Below the pieces are notes generated by a model, which was given only the letters and a program-made list of their open reading frames with translations, was not told the DNA's origin and did no database searches. 38,214 bases of DNA from Phytoactinopolyspora mesophila (lineage in GTDB: Bacteria; Actinomycetota; Actinomycetes; Jiangellales; Jiangellaceae). Positions 1 through 8,147 of this stretch are shown here, piece after piece (position 1 is the stretch's first letter; each line of letters opens with the position of its first letter). The DNA lies in the NCBI RefSeq assembly GCF_010122465.1, contig NZ_WLZY01000018.1, forward strand, positions 1-38,214, written 5' to 3'. Position numbers and translations under genes: made by a program.

Positions 1-78
1 CCGAACCCGGAAGCTAAGCCCTTCAGCGCCGATGGTACTGCCCTGGAGACGGGGTGGGAGAGTAGGACGCCGCCGGAC
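1..78 (+). rRNA. rrf: 5S ribosomal RNA, 3' part
   Basis: The first ~78 bases match the 3' two thirds of a bacterial 5S rRNA: the CCGAACCCGGAAGCTAAG loop B/helix III stretch, then GATGGTACTGC, then the GGGTGGGAGAGTAGG segment leading into the closing helix. The 5' third lies before the window, so this is the distal end of an rRNA operon. The 3' end is estimated from the conserved closing helix. A strong terminator follows 14 nt later. Confidence 0.95.
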
Positions 79-91
79 ATAAACATCACAC

Positions 92-127
92 AAAGAGGGC
101 CGCCCCATTCCCGGGGCGGCCCTCTTT
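92..127 (+). terminator. rRNA operon terminator
   Basis: A perfect 15-bp inverted repeat (arms 92-106 and 113-127) closes a 6-nt loop. The stem is GC-rich and ends in AAAGAGG/CCTCTTT, so a short T run closes the 3' arm. It sits directly downstream of the 5S gene, where an intrinsic terminator is expected. Confidence 0.92.
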
Positions 128-185
128 GGCATATCTGCAATCATTGGACCCAAGGGACAACCCCACGGGTAAGGGAGATAGCTGG

Positions 186-1370
186 ATGGCTGAGCGGCGA
201 GACGAAGGACGGCCGGGTAACCGCTCCGGCGACGCCAGGGGTGGGAGCCGGGGGAGTTCCGGTGGATCGGGTGGCCGTGGTCGTGGCGACAGCGAGCGTG
301 GTGGTAGGCCGCCCGGTGGCGGGCGCGGAGGCCCCGGTGGTGGCCGTGGTCGTGGCGACGACGAGCGTGGTGGTAGGCCGCCCGGTGGCGGGCGCGGAGG
401 CCCCGGTGGTGGCCGTGGTCGTGGCGACGACGAGCGTGGTGGTAGGCCGCCCGGTGGTGGGCGTGGAGGTCCCAGTGGCGGCGGTGGCCGTGGTCGCGGC
501 GACGACGAGCGTGGTGGTAGGCCGCCCGGTGGTGGGCGTGGAGGTCCCAGTGGCGGCGGTGGCCGTGGTCGCGGCGACGACGAGCGTCGAACGTCGGGCC
601 GAAGCCAGGGCGCCGGTCGTGGAGACGCGGACCGGAGCCGATCGGGCGGAGGGCGACCTGCGCCTGGCCGCGATGAGGTGAATGATCAGCCCGATGCCAC
701 ATCGCAGATCCCGGATCCGTTGATCGACGAAGATGTAACGCCGGAAGATCTCGACGACGACCTCTTGGACGAGCTCAGTGGCCTGTCAGCCGGTGCGGCC
801 AAGGTGGTGGCGCGGCACTTGGTGATGGCGGCACGGCTGCTCGATGAAGATCCTGAGGCGGCGTACCAGCACGCGTTGGCCGCACGCCGGCGCGCTGGAC
901 GGATCGGCATGGTTCGAGAAGCCGCGGGGATTGCCGCATACCGGGCTGAACGCTACGCGGAGGCATTGGCTGAACTGCGGGCGGCGCGCAGGATGACCGG
1001 CTCAGCAGAGTACTTGCCGATGATGGCTGACTGTGAGCGCGGTCAAGGCCGCCCCGAGCGTGCTCTCGACCTTGCTTCGGATCCAGCGGTAACTGGCCTG
1101 GACACGGCCAGCCGCATGGAGATGCTCATTGTTGCCGCTGGTGCTCGCCGGGACATGGGCCAGCACGCGGCGGCGGCGGCGTTGCTGCAAGTGCCGGAGC
1201 TTCGCGCTGAGGCGAAGGCTGGATGGGTGGCGCGTCTGCAGTACGCCTACGCCGACGCCCTGGAAGCAGCAGGGCGCGAGAAGGAATCGCGCCGTTGGTT
1301 CATGCGCGCGGCCGAGGCTGATATCGAAGACGAGACAGACGCGGCCGAACGAGCAGCCGGCAATAGCTGA
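186..1370 (+). CDS. RG-rich repeat protein with C-terminal TPR-like domain (Rv1691-type)
   Basis: A protein of 394 aa in two halves. Residues ~5-165 are a basic low-complexity tail built of Gly/Arg/Asp/Pro repeats. An acidic linker (~165-195) follows, then ~190 residues of Ala/Arg-rich helical pairs of TPR type. I chose ATG 186 because AGGGAG lies 8 nt upstream; an in-frame TTG at 126 falls inside the rRNA terminator stem and is unlikely. Its position before a HAD phosphatase and the tlyA-nadK-recN genes matches M. tuberculosis Rv1691, a TPR protein of unknown function. RG-rich tails often bind RNA or nucleic acid, so an RNA-linked scaffold role is possible, but this is inference. The function is unknown. 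Confidence 0.8.
   Translation: MAERRDEGRPGNRSGDARGGSRGSSGGSGGRGRGDSERGGRPPGGGRGGPGGGRGRGDDERGGRPPGGGRGGPGGGRGRGDDERGGRPPGGGRGGPSGGGGRGRGDDERGGRPPGGGRGGPSGGGGRGRGDDERRTSGRSQGAGRGDADRSRSGGGRPAPGRDEVNDQPDATSQIPDPLIDEDVTPEDLDDDLLDELSGLSAGAAKVVARHLVMAARLLDEDPEAAYQHALAARRRAGRIGMVREAAGIAAYRAERYAEALAELRAARRMTGSAEYLPMMADCERGQGRPERALDLASDPAVTGLDTASRMEMLIVAAGARRDMGQHAAAAALLQVPELRAEAKAGWVARLQYAYADALEAAGREKESRRWFMRAAEADIEDETDAAERAAGNS
270..587 (+). repeat. In-frame 66-75 nt tandem repeat coding RG-rich units
   Basis: About four and a half units encode 22, 23, 23 and 25 residues and a partial unit. Each unit has the core RGRGDDERGG followed by RPPGGGRGGP. The nucleotide units are nearly identical, differing in GGC/GGT choice and an added SGG segment in the later copies. 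This points to recent expansion by slippage or unequal recombination. Confidence 0.9.
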
Positions 1371-1494
1371 CATGTCCCGACGCGGCGGGAGCATTTGCCG
1401 CCGCTCGGTCTTGAGCCCCATGGTTGTGCGCGCATCTGAGCCGTGAACGAAGGGGCAGATGCACGAGGGACGATCATGTGACGCAGCTGACCCT

Positions 1495-1589
1495 CGCGGT
1501 GATCGTCAGTACGTTGTGGTCGCGTTGGTACAGCCACGTCGCACTGACGATCACCCGAGAACGACCACAGGTCACTGACGATCACCGCG
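1495..1589. repeat. Large intergenic palindrome with an extra direct copy of its arm
   Basis: The arms 1495-1510 (CGCGGTGATCGTCAGT) and 1574-1589 are a perfect 16-bp inverted repeat. Five nt inward on each side, 1516-1522 and 1562-1568 form a second perfect 7-bp pair, so the element is symmetric around a 39-nt centre. The centre holds a third copy of the arm (CACTGACGATCACC at 1542-1555, repeated directly at 1573-1586). The rest of the 371-nt gap between genes (1371-1741) shows no convincing gene. The termini resemble those of the palindromes at 14743 and 16975. Confidence 0.8.
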
Positions 1590-1741
1590 TAGGTGCTTTT
1601 CCACAGGAGCGATTGAATCCGGGGCGGAGTTGTCCACAGATCCACTTTGCCGGTGGTGGGCGCGGGAGACGACGGCGGAACATGGTCGAGACATGTTCTC
1701 GGGAGCGTTTGCTCTCGTTGTCTACCGAGGGAGTGGACTCG

Positions 1742-2164
1742 ATGGGTGTTCCGTCCGAACGGCTCGAGCATCGAAACGAAATCCGGCTGGTAGGTCGCAT
1801 CGCGGCGGAACCGAAGGCGAGAGTTTTGCCGAGCGGAGACGAGCTGGTCAGCGTGCGGCTGGTAGTCGAGCGGCCGCCCGATGCGACAGCCCGTAGCCGC
1901 CGAGCCAGTGTGGACACCATGACCTGTGTGGGGTGGACACCTATGGCTCGCTACTGGTTGCAAATGGTCGAGAAGGATGACGTCGTGGAGGTCACCGGGT
2001 CGCTGCGGCGTAGGTTCTGGCGTTCAGCCGAGGGGCCCCGGAATCGCTACGAGGTGGAAGTCACGCGGGCGACGCTGCTGACGGGCGAGGCGAACCAAGA
2101 TTCGCCCGGCACGGACGCCGACGTCGTACCACTCAAGGGCGGCGGCGGTGTAAGCGGGGTTTAG
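1742..2164 (+). CDS. Single-stranded DNA-binding protein-like OB-fold protein
   Basis: A 140-aa protein with the start of an SSB OB fold: RNEIRLVGRIAAEPKARVLPSG, then strand-like VSVRLVVERP, and VVEVTGSLRRRFW near residue 85. In SSB this pattern is NxVxLxGRL...V..F.lA...GD.V.V.G.L. ATG 1742 is preceded by GAGGGAG at 8 nt. It ends in a Gly/Val-rich stretch and lacks the acidic DDDIPF-type tip with which housekeeping SSB recruits partners. It is therefore probably an accessory SSB paralogue, not the replication SSB. It lies between the TPR protein and the HAD phosphatase. The 185 nt after it hold no clear gene. Confidence 0.72.
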   Translation: MGVPSERLEHRNEIRLVGRIAAEPKARVLPSGDELVSVRLVVERPPDATARSRRASVDTMTCVGWTPMARYWLQMVEKDDVVEVTGSLRRRFWRSAEGPRNRYEVEVTRATLLTGEANQDSPGTDADVVPLKGGGGVSGV

Positions 2165-2349
2165 GCGTCGACGGTGACGCTGGACCAGAGCCTGCTCTGG
2201 TTTGTGGTCATTGGTCCGGCGCCGATCACCAGCGAAGTCAGATGGGTCCGGCCAGGTGCCGCACGTAGGGATGGCACCGTGCGGGAGATGGATTGGGCAG
2301 CCCGGAGTCGCATGCAATGGGGCGAGTGCCGTGCGGGAGGATGGTTGGT

Positions 2350-3396
2350 GTGACTGAACTGGTACCAGTGGAGACCGAGCCCGAGGGCGGCGATGTCGTC
2401 GCCCGGATCTATGACGTCGCCTTGCTGGATCTTGATGGTGTGGTGTACATCGGCCCTGATCCTGTGGAGCATGCAGCCACCTCGCTGAAAGCCGCGCGAG
2501 CTGAGGGCATGCGCCTGGCATTTGTCACCAACAACGCCTCGCGGCCGCCCGGCGTGGTGTCCGCGCACTTGACCGAACTCGGCATCGAAGCATTCGAGCA
2601 TGAGGTCGTCACGTCGGCCCAGGCAGCGGCGCGCCTTCTGGCGGAGCGGGTGCCCGCGAACGCGAAGGTGCTGGTGATCGGTGGCGAGGGGCTGTTCGCA
2701 GCGCTACGCGGGCAGGAGCTGGTCCCGGTGAGGTCTTTAGCGGAGGAGCCGGTCGCCGTTGTTCAGGGTTTTGGCCCGGACGTCGGCTGGCGAACACTGG
2801 CCGAAGCGTCGTACGCGGTGGCCAGTGGGTTGTTGTGGGTGGCCAGCAACCTTGATCGCACCGTGCCGACACCGCATGGAATTGCCCCCGGCAACGGGGC
2901 CTTGGTGGATGTGGTCAGAACTGCCACTGGGCGGGAGCCGATAGCTGCCGGCAAGCCTGAGCCTCCGATGCATCGTGAGGCCATGTTGCGTACTGGCGCG
3001 CGGCGCCCTCTCGTCGTCGGCGACCGGCTGGACACTGACATCGAAGGTGCCACCCGGGCAGGTGCAGACAGCCTCTTGGTGCTCACCGGGGTCACGTCGG
3101 CACAGGAGGTAGTGCTCGCACGGCCGGGCCTGCGTCCCACCCACATCGGGCATGATCTCCGTGCGCTTCACGAGCCGGCTTCGGCGCTGGCAGTGACAGC
3201 TGGGCTGCAGACGGTCGGCGAATGGCGCGCGGAGGTCACGCGCGGGCGCCTGCTGCTGACCGGCCCGAGGCATGCGGCCGACGACACAACCCGGCTGGAC
3301 GCGTTGCGGGCCGCCTGCGGCGCTGCGTGGGCGGAGGAAGGTGACCTGGACCGCCCGTCGGTGGATGCCGCGCTAGCGTCGTTGTTCGCCCGATAG
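2350..3396 (+). CDS. HAD-IIA family phosphatase (NagD-like, Rv1692-type)
   Basis: A 348-aa cytoplasmic haloacid-dehalogenase-type phosphatase. Motif I is DLDG (D27, D29) in LLDLDGVVY; motif II is the Thr of FVTNN (T60); motif III Lys is K202 in AAGKPEPP; motif IV is GDRLDTD (D225, D230). The large cap between motifs II and III is of the NagD/AraL type. In M. tuberculosis Rv1692 at this place is reported to be a glycerol-3-phosphate phosphatase, so a phosphoglycerol or small sugar phosphate substrate is plausible. GTG 2350 is chosen because GGGAGG lies 9 nt upstream; ATG 2341 would abut that site. The C-terminal ~70 residues lie beyond the HAD core. Confidence 0.88.
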   Translation: MTELVPVETEPEGGDVVARIYDVALLDLDGVVYIGPDPVEHAATSLKAARAEGMRLAFVTNNASRPPGVVSAHLTELGIEAFEHEVVTSAQAAARLLAERVPANAKVLVIGGEGLFAALRGQELVPVRSLAEEPVAVVQGFGPDVGWRTLAEASYAVASGLLWVASNLDRTVPTPHGIAPGNGALVDVVRTATGREPIAAGKPEPPMHREAMLRTGARRPLVVGDRLDTDIEGATRAGADSLLVLTGVTSAQEVVLARPGLRPTHIGHDLRALHEPASALAVTAGLQTVGEWRAEVTRGRLLLTGPRHAADDTTRLDALRAACGAAWAEEGDLDRPSVDAALASLFAR

Positions 3397-3502
3397 CGCG
3401 CGACTGATACGCGCAGTACGGCGCATGCGCGAGCTGTTGCATCGCGATGGTGGACTGCTTCTGGATCCGCAGGCCGGGAGTCGGCCTAGGCGATGCTCGT
3501 TG

Positions 3503-4144
3503 TCACCGAGCCGCGGCGGCGTATGTCATCAGCTTGCCGGCCAGCTCGCGCGGGCGGCTCAGGGCGACGTAGTGCCCGCCGGCCATCTCGTCGGCGTCGA
3601 TCCCCAGCCGCTGCTGAGCATGCCGCCGCGCCCACGGCGCCGGGAACATCCGATCCTCGCGGCACAGCAAGTAACGGGTTGGTGTGTCCGGCCAGGCGTC
3701 GAGCGGCCAGGGCTCTCGCAGGGCCCTTGACGCCTCGTCTCGCTCCCTGCGCCGCGCTTCGGCGGCAATGTCGGGGGATACGTCGTGATAGAAGACGTCG
3801 TCGTCGCCGCTTTCCTGGTGGGCGGTGTTCGCCCACCAGTCAGCGAAGGCCTCGCCGGGCGCGGGAATCATCGCCGCCACCAGGACGAGCAGGTCGACCG
3901 GAATGCGTTCGCACACCAGCGGGGCGGTGAACCCACCCAGCGAGTGGCCCACAACGACGACGTCACCGCGGGTGCCGGTCGCCTGCACGACAGCGTCGAC
4001 GTACTCCGTCCAGCCGGCCGACTCGTCTTCGCAAGGCAGGTCGACGGCGATCGGTTCGTGTCCGGCCTTGCTCAGTTCGGCGGCGATCAGGTGCCAGTCC
4101 CAGGCGCTGCCGCCACCGCCGTGGATGAGTGCGAATGTCGTCAC
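3503..4144 (-). CDS. Alpha/beta-fold hydrolase
   Basis: A 213-aa cytoplasmic hydrolase with a complete predicted triad: Ser68 in the nucleophile elbow GHSLGG, Asp164 in CREDRMF and His191 in GGHYVAL. HGGGG at residues 9-13 forms the oxyanion region. Length and sequence resemble the small esterase/lactonase-like alpha/beta hydrolases of actinobacteria; the substrate is unknown. It lies 28 nt downstream of the methyltransferase on the same strand and is probably the last gene of that operon. It may also have its own promoter, because TAGCCT sits 6 nt before the GTG start, in the manner of actinobacterial leaderless genes. Confidence 0.85.
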   Translation of the reverse strand: MTTFALIHGGGGSAWDWHLIAAELSKAGHEPIAVDLPCEDESAGWTEYVDAVVQATGTRGDVVVVGHSLGGFTAPLVCERIPVDLLVLVAAMIPAPGEAFADWWANTAHQESGDDDVFYHDVSPDIAAEARRRERDEASRALREPWPLDAWPDTPTRYLLCREDRMFPAPWARRHAQQRLGIDADEMAGGHYVALSRPRELAGKLMTYAAAAR

Positions 4145-4150
4145 CGGGGC

Positions 4151-4156
4151 AGGCTA
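4151..4156 (-). promoter_or_regulatory. Candidate -10 box for leaderless hydrolase transcript
   Basis: Reading the minus strand, TAGCCT (TANNNT) lies 6 nt before the GTG at 4144. That spacing would place the transcription start at or next to the start codon. There is no Shine-Dalgarno sequence in the gap. No good -35 was found, so this is tentative. Confidence 0.4.
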
Positions 4157-4172
4157 GCAGGCAGAAGGGCGG

Positions 4173-4943
4173 TCACAGCCGGCGCGCGGTGATCAGCCAG
4201 GCGCGGGATTCGAACCACACACCGCCGCCGGTGTCATGCGCGGCGAGAGTCGCCCGGAGCCGATCGAATGCGCGCTGGGCGCACGCGGGATCCAGGCCGG
4301 TGACCAGCTCCGTCGCCTTCCACAGCTGGAGGACTGCAGCACACGCCTGGTCGGCATCCGGGCCGTAATAGACCGGCTCGCACACATCGACGAAATTCAC
4401 CGCCGTGAAGCCTGCCGCGCTCAGAACACCCGCCACGACGCCAGGATCGGCCAGAGAGAAGGCTGAGCCGGCCGCTGCGGCAGGCATCGACGACGCGCGA
4501 TCGCCGGTGAGTGCGACCCGGATCGCGCTATCCCACTCTTGGCGGTCGCCGGCCTGCCAGACGAGCTGTGTGAAGGCCGAGCCCGGACGCAGGGCTCGCC
4601 CGATGTTGGCGAACGCGGCGACCGGGTCGGAGAAGAACATCGTGCCGAACCGGCTGATGCCGAGACTGAAATGCTCGCCCGGGAATACATGGGTCTGGGC
4701 ATCGGCGTGCACGAAGCTGGCATTGCCGAGCTCCTCGGCCTCGGCCTGTCGGCGGGCTCGCGCCAGCATCGGCCCGGAGATGTCGATGCCGAGGGCGGTT
4801 CCCGTCGATGCGGCTCGGGCCGCGTCCCGGGTGGTCTGGCCCGCGCCACAGCCGATGTCGAGGACACGATCACCCTGCCGGATGTCGAGGACGTCCCACA
4901 GCCGTTGGTGATAGTGCCGGAGCTCGGCGTCGTAGTCGAACAT
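4173..4943 (-). CDS. Class I SAM-dependent methyltransferase
   Basis: A 256-aa protein with a Rossmann methyltransferase core. Motif I is VLDIGCGAG (residues 27-35), motif II is LGIDIS (51-56), and a motif IV region FGTMFF follows near residue 105. It resembles UbiE/Methyltransf_11-type enzymes acting on small molecules; the substrate is unknown. The ATG has AGGAGG 8 nt upstream and lies 12 nt after the stop of the flavin-dependent oxidoreductase gene, so the two are co-transcribed. The pairing suggests oxidation and methylation of one compound, with the downstream hydrolase as a third step. Confidence 0.87.
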   Translation of the reverse strand: MFDYDAELRHYHQRLWDVLDIRQGDRVLDIGCGAGQTTRDAARAASTGTALGIDISGPMLARARRQAEAEELGNASFVHADAQTHVFPGEHFSLGISRFGTMFFSDPVAAFANIGRALRPGSAFTQLVWQAGDRQEWDSAIRVALTGDRASSMPAAAAGSAFSLADPGVVAGVLSAAGFTAVNFVDVCEPVYYGPDADQACAAVLQLWKATELVTGLDPACAQRAFDRLRATLAAHDTGGGVWFESRAWLITARRL

Positions 4944-4955
4944 CGTGACCGCCTC

Positions 4956-5768
4956 CTAAGCCACTGGTCCGTCGCGGAGCACGCCACGTACGGTGTCGAG
5001 ACGTACACCCGGCTCGAGGTCGGGCAGCCACCACGTCGCGCCGGCCTTCGCGTACGGCTCGGGGTCGACACCTGGCGGCAGGCTGACGGCGATGTCGTAC
5101 GAGGCCATTTCGCCGCGGCGCACCTCGGCGAGGGCATCGGCGATCTCGCCGAGCTGCTCCGGGTGCTCGAGATTGGCCGGGAAGAAGCCGTCGAGCCGCG
5201 CCGCCCGGCGGATCGGCTTGAGATTACCCGGGAACCCGGCGGCCCACACCGGCACGCCGGGCCGTTGAACCGGCCTGGGCAGGAACGTGATGTCGTCGAC
5301 GGTGTAGTGCTCGCCGCGATGGCTCACCGGATCTCCGGTCCAGGCCGCGGCCAGGATCGCCAATGCCTCGTCGAGCATGCGTCCGCGCCGCCGGTCGTCG
5401 GGCGATTCGCCTGTCCTGGACAGCTCACCGGCGAACCGGTCGCTACCGATGCCGACGCCGAGGGTGAGACGGCCGTCGCTGAGCCGATCCAATGACGCGG
5501 TCTCCCGCGCAACCTTGGTGGGCCTGCGGCGGGGTAGCGGTGAGACCATCGGGCCGAGCCGCATCCGCTCAGTCGAGGTGGCGATTGCCGCCAGCGCGAT
5601 CCACGGGTCGGCGACGTGCCGGACCGGTGGCCGCCAGCACAGCTGATCCCACACGAAGCAGCCGTCCCAGCCGCGTTCCTCCGCTTCGGCGGCAAGGCGC
5701 GCGATGACCCGCGGGTCGGCGAGGTCCTCGAACAGCGGCAGCCACAGCGCCGACCGCAGCCGGTTCAT
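4956..5768 (-). CDS. LLM-class flavin-dependent oxidoreductase
   Basis: A 270-aa luciferase-like TIM-barrel enzyme using FMN or F420. Characteristic segments are the early WDGCFVWDQ, the GPMVSPLPRRRPTKVARETASLDRLS-type strand-helix region, then GRLTLGVGIG, and late PVWAAGFPGNLKPIRRAARLDGFFP. ATG 5768 has GGAGG 6 nt upstream; an upstream GTG-like extension to 5828 carries no family sequence. It is the first gene of an operon with a methyltransferase and an alpha/beta hydrolase, and is divergent from a LysR regulator. The cofactor is not decided by sequence; the actinobacterial setting makes F420 possible. Confidence 0.87.
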   Translation of the reverse strand: MNRLRSALWLPLFEDLADPRVIARLAAEAEERGWDGCFVWDQLCWRPPVRHVADPWIALAAIATSTERMRLGPMVSPLPRRRPTKVARETASLDRLSDGRLTLGVGIGSDRFAGELSRTGESPDDRRRGRMLDEALAILAAAWTGDPVSHRGEHYTVDDITFLPRPVQRPGVPVWAAGFPGNLKPIRRAARLDGFFPANLEHPEQLGEIADALAEVRRGEMASYDIAVSLPPGVDPEPYAKAGATWWLPDLEPGVRLDTVRGVLRDGPVA

Positions 5769-5907
5769 AGGTGGCCTCCGTCGGTGTATCGCCGGTGCCG
5801 CACGGTCGCCGAAGGTCGCGGCGCACATTTCGAGTGTGTTGACCTCGAGGACTTGTCCGCCGTGAGCGGGTGATTGGTCATATCAGGCACGCTAAGCTGC
5901 CAGAGGC

Positions 5908-5932
5908 ATCGTGAAAAGCGATAATTTCCGAT
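5908..5932. promoter_or_regulatory. Candidate LysR operator
   Basis: The divergent LLM/LysR gap contains an imperfect palindrome: ATCGTGAAA then 8 nt then TTTCCGAT (one-nt bulge). It is the only AT-rich dyad in this otherwise GC-rich gap. LysR regulators usually bind such T-N11-A dyads between their own gene and the divergent target. Regulation of the LLM-methyltransferase-hydrolase operon is inferred. Confidence 0.5.
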
Positions 5933-5962
5933 CAAGTCGATCGTCTAGGTCAATGTATTGAC

Positions 5963-5968
5963 TACGCT
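5963..5968 (+). promoter_or_regulatory. Candidate -10 box for leaderless LysR transcript
   Basis: TACGCT (TANNNT) lies 7 nt before GTG 5976, the preferred LysR start, and no Shine-Dalgarno sequence intervenes. This supports GTG 5976 over the TTG at 5958, which would lie upstream of the box. Confidence 0.45.
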
Positions 5969-5975
5969 GGCTGTT

Positions 5976-6893
5976 GTGACCGACGTCGAGCTGCGCCACC
6001 TTGCCGCGATGGCTGCCATCGCCGAGGAGGGTTCATTCGGTCGGGCAGCCGCCCGTCTCGGGTACACCCAGTCGACGGTGAGCCAACAGGTCGCCGCGTT
6101 GGAGAGGGCCGTCGGCGGCCAAGTGTTCGACCGGCCGGGCGGCCCCAAGCGTGTGCGGCTCACCCCGCTCGGCGCCGTCGTCCTCGAGCATGGCCGTGAA
6201 CTGCTGGCGAAGGCCGAAACTCTGGCGGATGCCGTGGACCGGTTCCACGCGGGCGACGGCCGGATCGATATCGGCACGTTTCAGAGTGTGTCCAACGTGA
6301 TCCTGCCATCAGTTGTACGCCGGCTGCGGGACGAACAGCCTGGCTGCGACATCAGGTTGTCCGAGGAAGAACCAGATCAGCCGCAGATCGGTGATCTTGA
6401 CTTGCTGTTCTACGACGGCCGCCTCGACGGCGACGTCGAGCACTTGAAGCTGCTCGACGATCCGTATCTGCTGGTGGCTCCCGCAGGCGCTTTCCCCGAC
6501 GGTCCGGTCCCGCTGGAGCGCCTGGACGGCGTGCCGATGGTGGCCTGGCCGCTGATTTGCGACCAGCTTCTGATGGAGCAGGCAGTAGAGCGCAGCGGCG
6601 CCCGGCCGCAGGTCGTGTTCCGCACCGCGGTCAACGACGCCCTGTTGTCGATGGTGCGAGCCGGCATGGGATCGGCGGTGCTGCCCTGGCTCGCCATCCG
6701 GGGAGCCGATGTCTCGTCCGACGACCGGCTCCGCGTCCACGAGCTGCGCCCGTCCCTGCCGTCACGGGAGATCTACCTGCACTGGCGGGCCGGGCGTGTT
6801 CACTCGCCACTTGCCGGCCGGGCCATGGAGATCGCAGCTGAGGTCGCGGCCGAGCTGGCGGCCGAGTTCGCGTCGCAGGCTGCCGGTCCGTGA
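5976..6893 (+). CDS. LysR-family transcriptional regulator
   Basis: A 305-aa regulator. The N-terminal winged HTH covers residues ~3-60 (VELRHLAAMAAIAEEGSFGR, then AARLGYTQSTVSQQVAALE), followed by a linker helix and a periplasmic-binding-like effector domain to the end. The GTG start is favoured because a -10-like TACGCT lies 7 nt upstream. It is divergent from the LLM oxidoreductase operon, with a dyad at 5908-5932 between them, so it probably controls that operon and itself in response to a small effector. It converges with the LacI gene downstream. Confidence 0.88.
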   Translation: MTDVELRHLAAMAAIAEEGSFGRAAARLGYTQSTVSQQVAALERAVGGQVFDRPGGPKRVRLTPLGAVVLEHGRELLAKAETLADAVDRFHAGDGRIDIGTFQSVSNVILPSVVRRLRDEQPGCDIRLSEEEPDQPQIGDLDLLFYDGRLDGDVEHLKLLDDPYLLVAPAGAFPDGPVPLERLDGVPMVAWPLICDQLLMEQAVERSGARPQVVFRTAVNDALLSMVRAGMGSAVLPWLAIRGADVSSDDRLRVHELRPSLPSREIYLHWRAGRVHSPLAGRAMEIAAEVAAELAAEFASQAAGP

Positions 6894-6898
6894 CGTCT

Positions 6899-6950
6899 AG
6901 CCGGTTGCGTTCGTCCGGGGCAAGGCCACCACCCTGCACGCGAACCGGCT
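6899..6950. terminator. Candidate bidirectional terminator between convergent genes
   Basis: The 81-nt gap between the convergent LysR and LacI genes contains AGCCGGTTGCGT (6899-6910) and its near reverse complement at 6938-6950, with a one-nt offset and a 27-nt loop. The position suits transcription termination for both genes, but there is no T run and the loop is long. Confidence 0.4.
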
Positions 6951-6974
6951 GACCCCCACTACGTGCACGTTCGT

Positions 6975-7949
6975 CTAATCGATCAGCGTGGCGTTCAGCA
7001 TGATGGTGCGGGCCGCCTGGCCGGCGTTGGTGAGTTTGTCGAGTAGTAGCTCGCCTGCTGCACGGCCGAGTTCATAGGCGGGCTGGCGAACCACCGAGAT
7101 CGAGGCCGACAGCAGACCGGTCCACGGCGCGTCGTCAAAGGCGACGATGTCGATGTCGGATCCGATGGTGAGCCCTTGCTCGGCGATCACCTCGAGGACT
7201 CCGACCGCCATCAGGCTGTTGGTGACCAGCAGCGCCTCCAGATCACCGGATTTGAGGACTTCGCGTGCTGCGTCGCGCGCTCCGGCAATCTTGAAGTCCG
7301 CGTAATGGAGCAGGCCGGGGTCCGGCTCGATACCGGCGTCCTGGAGAGCCTCCCGGTACCCCAGGGCGCGTTCGGCAGCCGTGAAGACTCGCTGCGGCCC
7401 GGTGATACATGCGATGCGCCGATGTCCGGCGGCGACGAGGTGCTCGACGGCCGCGCGGGCGGCACCGCGTGAATCGACCAGCACGGCGTCGATCGATTTC
7501 GGGCCACGTACCGGCCGGTCGAGCGCTACCACCGGCACCCCGCTGGTGAGCAGCCGGTGGACATCAACCGCGGGAGACGTGGGGGTGATCAGTACGCCAG
7601 TGACACGACTCTGCTCGGCGATGTCGAGGTATTGCTGTTCTTTGTCCGGATTCTCGTCGCTGTTGCACAGCAGCACCGAGTATCCGGCCGACTGGGCGAC
7701 GTCTTCCACACCGCGGGTGACGCTGGTGAGGAAAGGATTCTCGATGTCGGCGATGATCAATGCCCACAACGCGGAGCGCTGCTGGCGGAGGCTGCGGCCC
7801 AAAGAGTTGGGTACGTAGTTGAGCGCGCTGACGGCGTCGAGCACCCGTTGTGAGGTTTCGGGCCGTACCCGCTGGTCGTCGTTGAGAACACGCGAGACCG
7901 TCGCCGTGGAAACACCGGCGCGGGCCGCGACGTCACGGATGGTTACCAA
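6975..7949 (-). CDS. LacI-family transcriptional regulator
   Basis: A 324-aa LacI/GalR repressor. The HTH is at the extreme N-terminus (VTIRDVAARAGVSTATVSRV, residues 2-21), then the hinge helix region VPNSLGRSLRQQ, then a type I periplasmic-binding-like sensor domain. The TTG start at 7949 has AGGAGT upstream at correct spacing and puts the HTH at residue 2, as is usual for the family; an in-frame ATG at 8012 adds 21 unrelated residues. It is divergent from tctC. Two copies of a CGTTTACATTC motif and a sigma70-like promoter lie between them, so it is the likely repressor of the tctCBA-aldolase-sialidase-isomerase operon, induced by a sugar-type ligand. Confidence 0.9.
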   Translation of the reverse strand: MVTIRDVAARAGVSTATVSRVLNDDQRVRPETSQRVLDAVSALNYVPNSLGRSLRQQRSALWALIIADIENPFLTSVTRGVEDVAQSAGYSVLLCNSDENPDKEQQYLDIAEQSRVTGVLITPTSPAVDVHRLLTSGVPVVALDRPVRGPKSIDAVLVDSRGAARAAVEHLVAAGHRRIACITGPQRVFTAAERALGYREALQDAGIEPDPGLLHYADFKIAGARDAAREVLKSGDLEALLVTNSLMAVGVLEVIAEQGLTIGSDIDIVAFDDAPWTGLLSASISVVRQPAYELGRAAGELLLDKLTNAGQAARTIMLNATLID

Positions 7950-8131
7950 CGCGCTACTCCTGGGGTTTGAGCTGGTCGAGCGGCCGAGGCCGCACGCGGT
8001 AAGGCGGACCAATCACGCAACGATGACTGTAGCCACCGGCTGACCACGCCATGACCGTACCCAGTCGCCCGGCGGTAGCTCGGTCTCAAGGTCTCCACCC
8101 CCACATCCTGCGTCCGATGACCAGATCATAA

Positions 8132-8147
8132 CGTTTACATTCCGTGA
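8132..8147. promoter_or_regulatory. Candidate LacI operator, copy 1
   Basis: CGTTTACATTCCGTGA, a 16-nt sequence repeated with one mismatch at 8277-8292. It overlaps an AACGTT core, the centre of the LacI-family palindrome TGTAAACGTTTACA. It lies nearer the LacI gene and could serve autoregulation or looping with copy 2, 145 nt away. Confidence 0.55.

Noticed and set aside
126-185. TTG start extending the RG-rich protein upstream
   Set aside because: It lies within the rRNA terminator stem and has no ribosome site; ATG 186 has both spacing and sequence support.
3397-3502. Possible small gene after the HAD phosphatase
   Set aside because: Only short frames with no ribosome site or family sequence.
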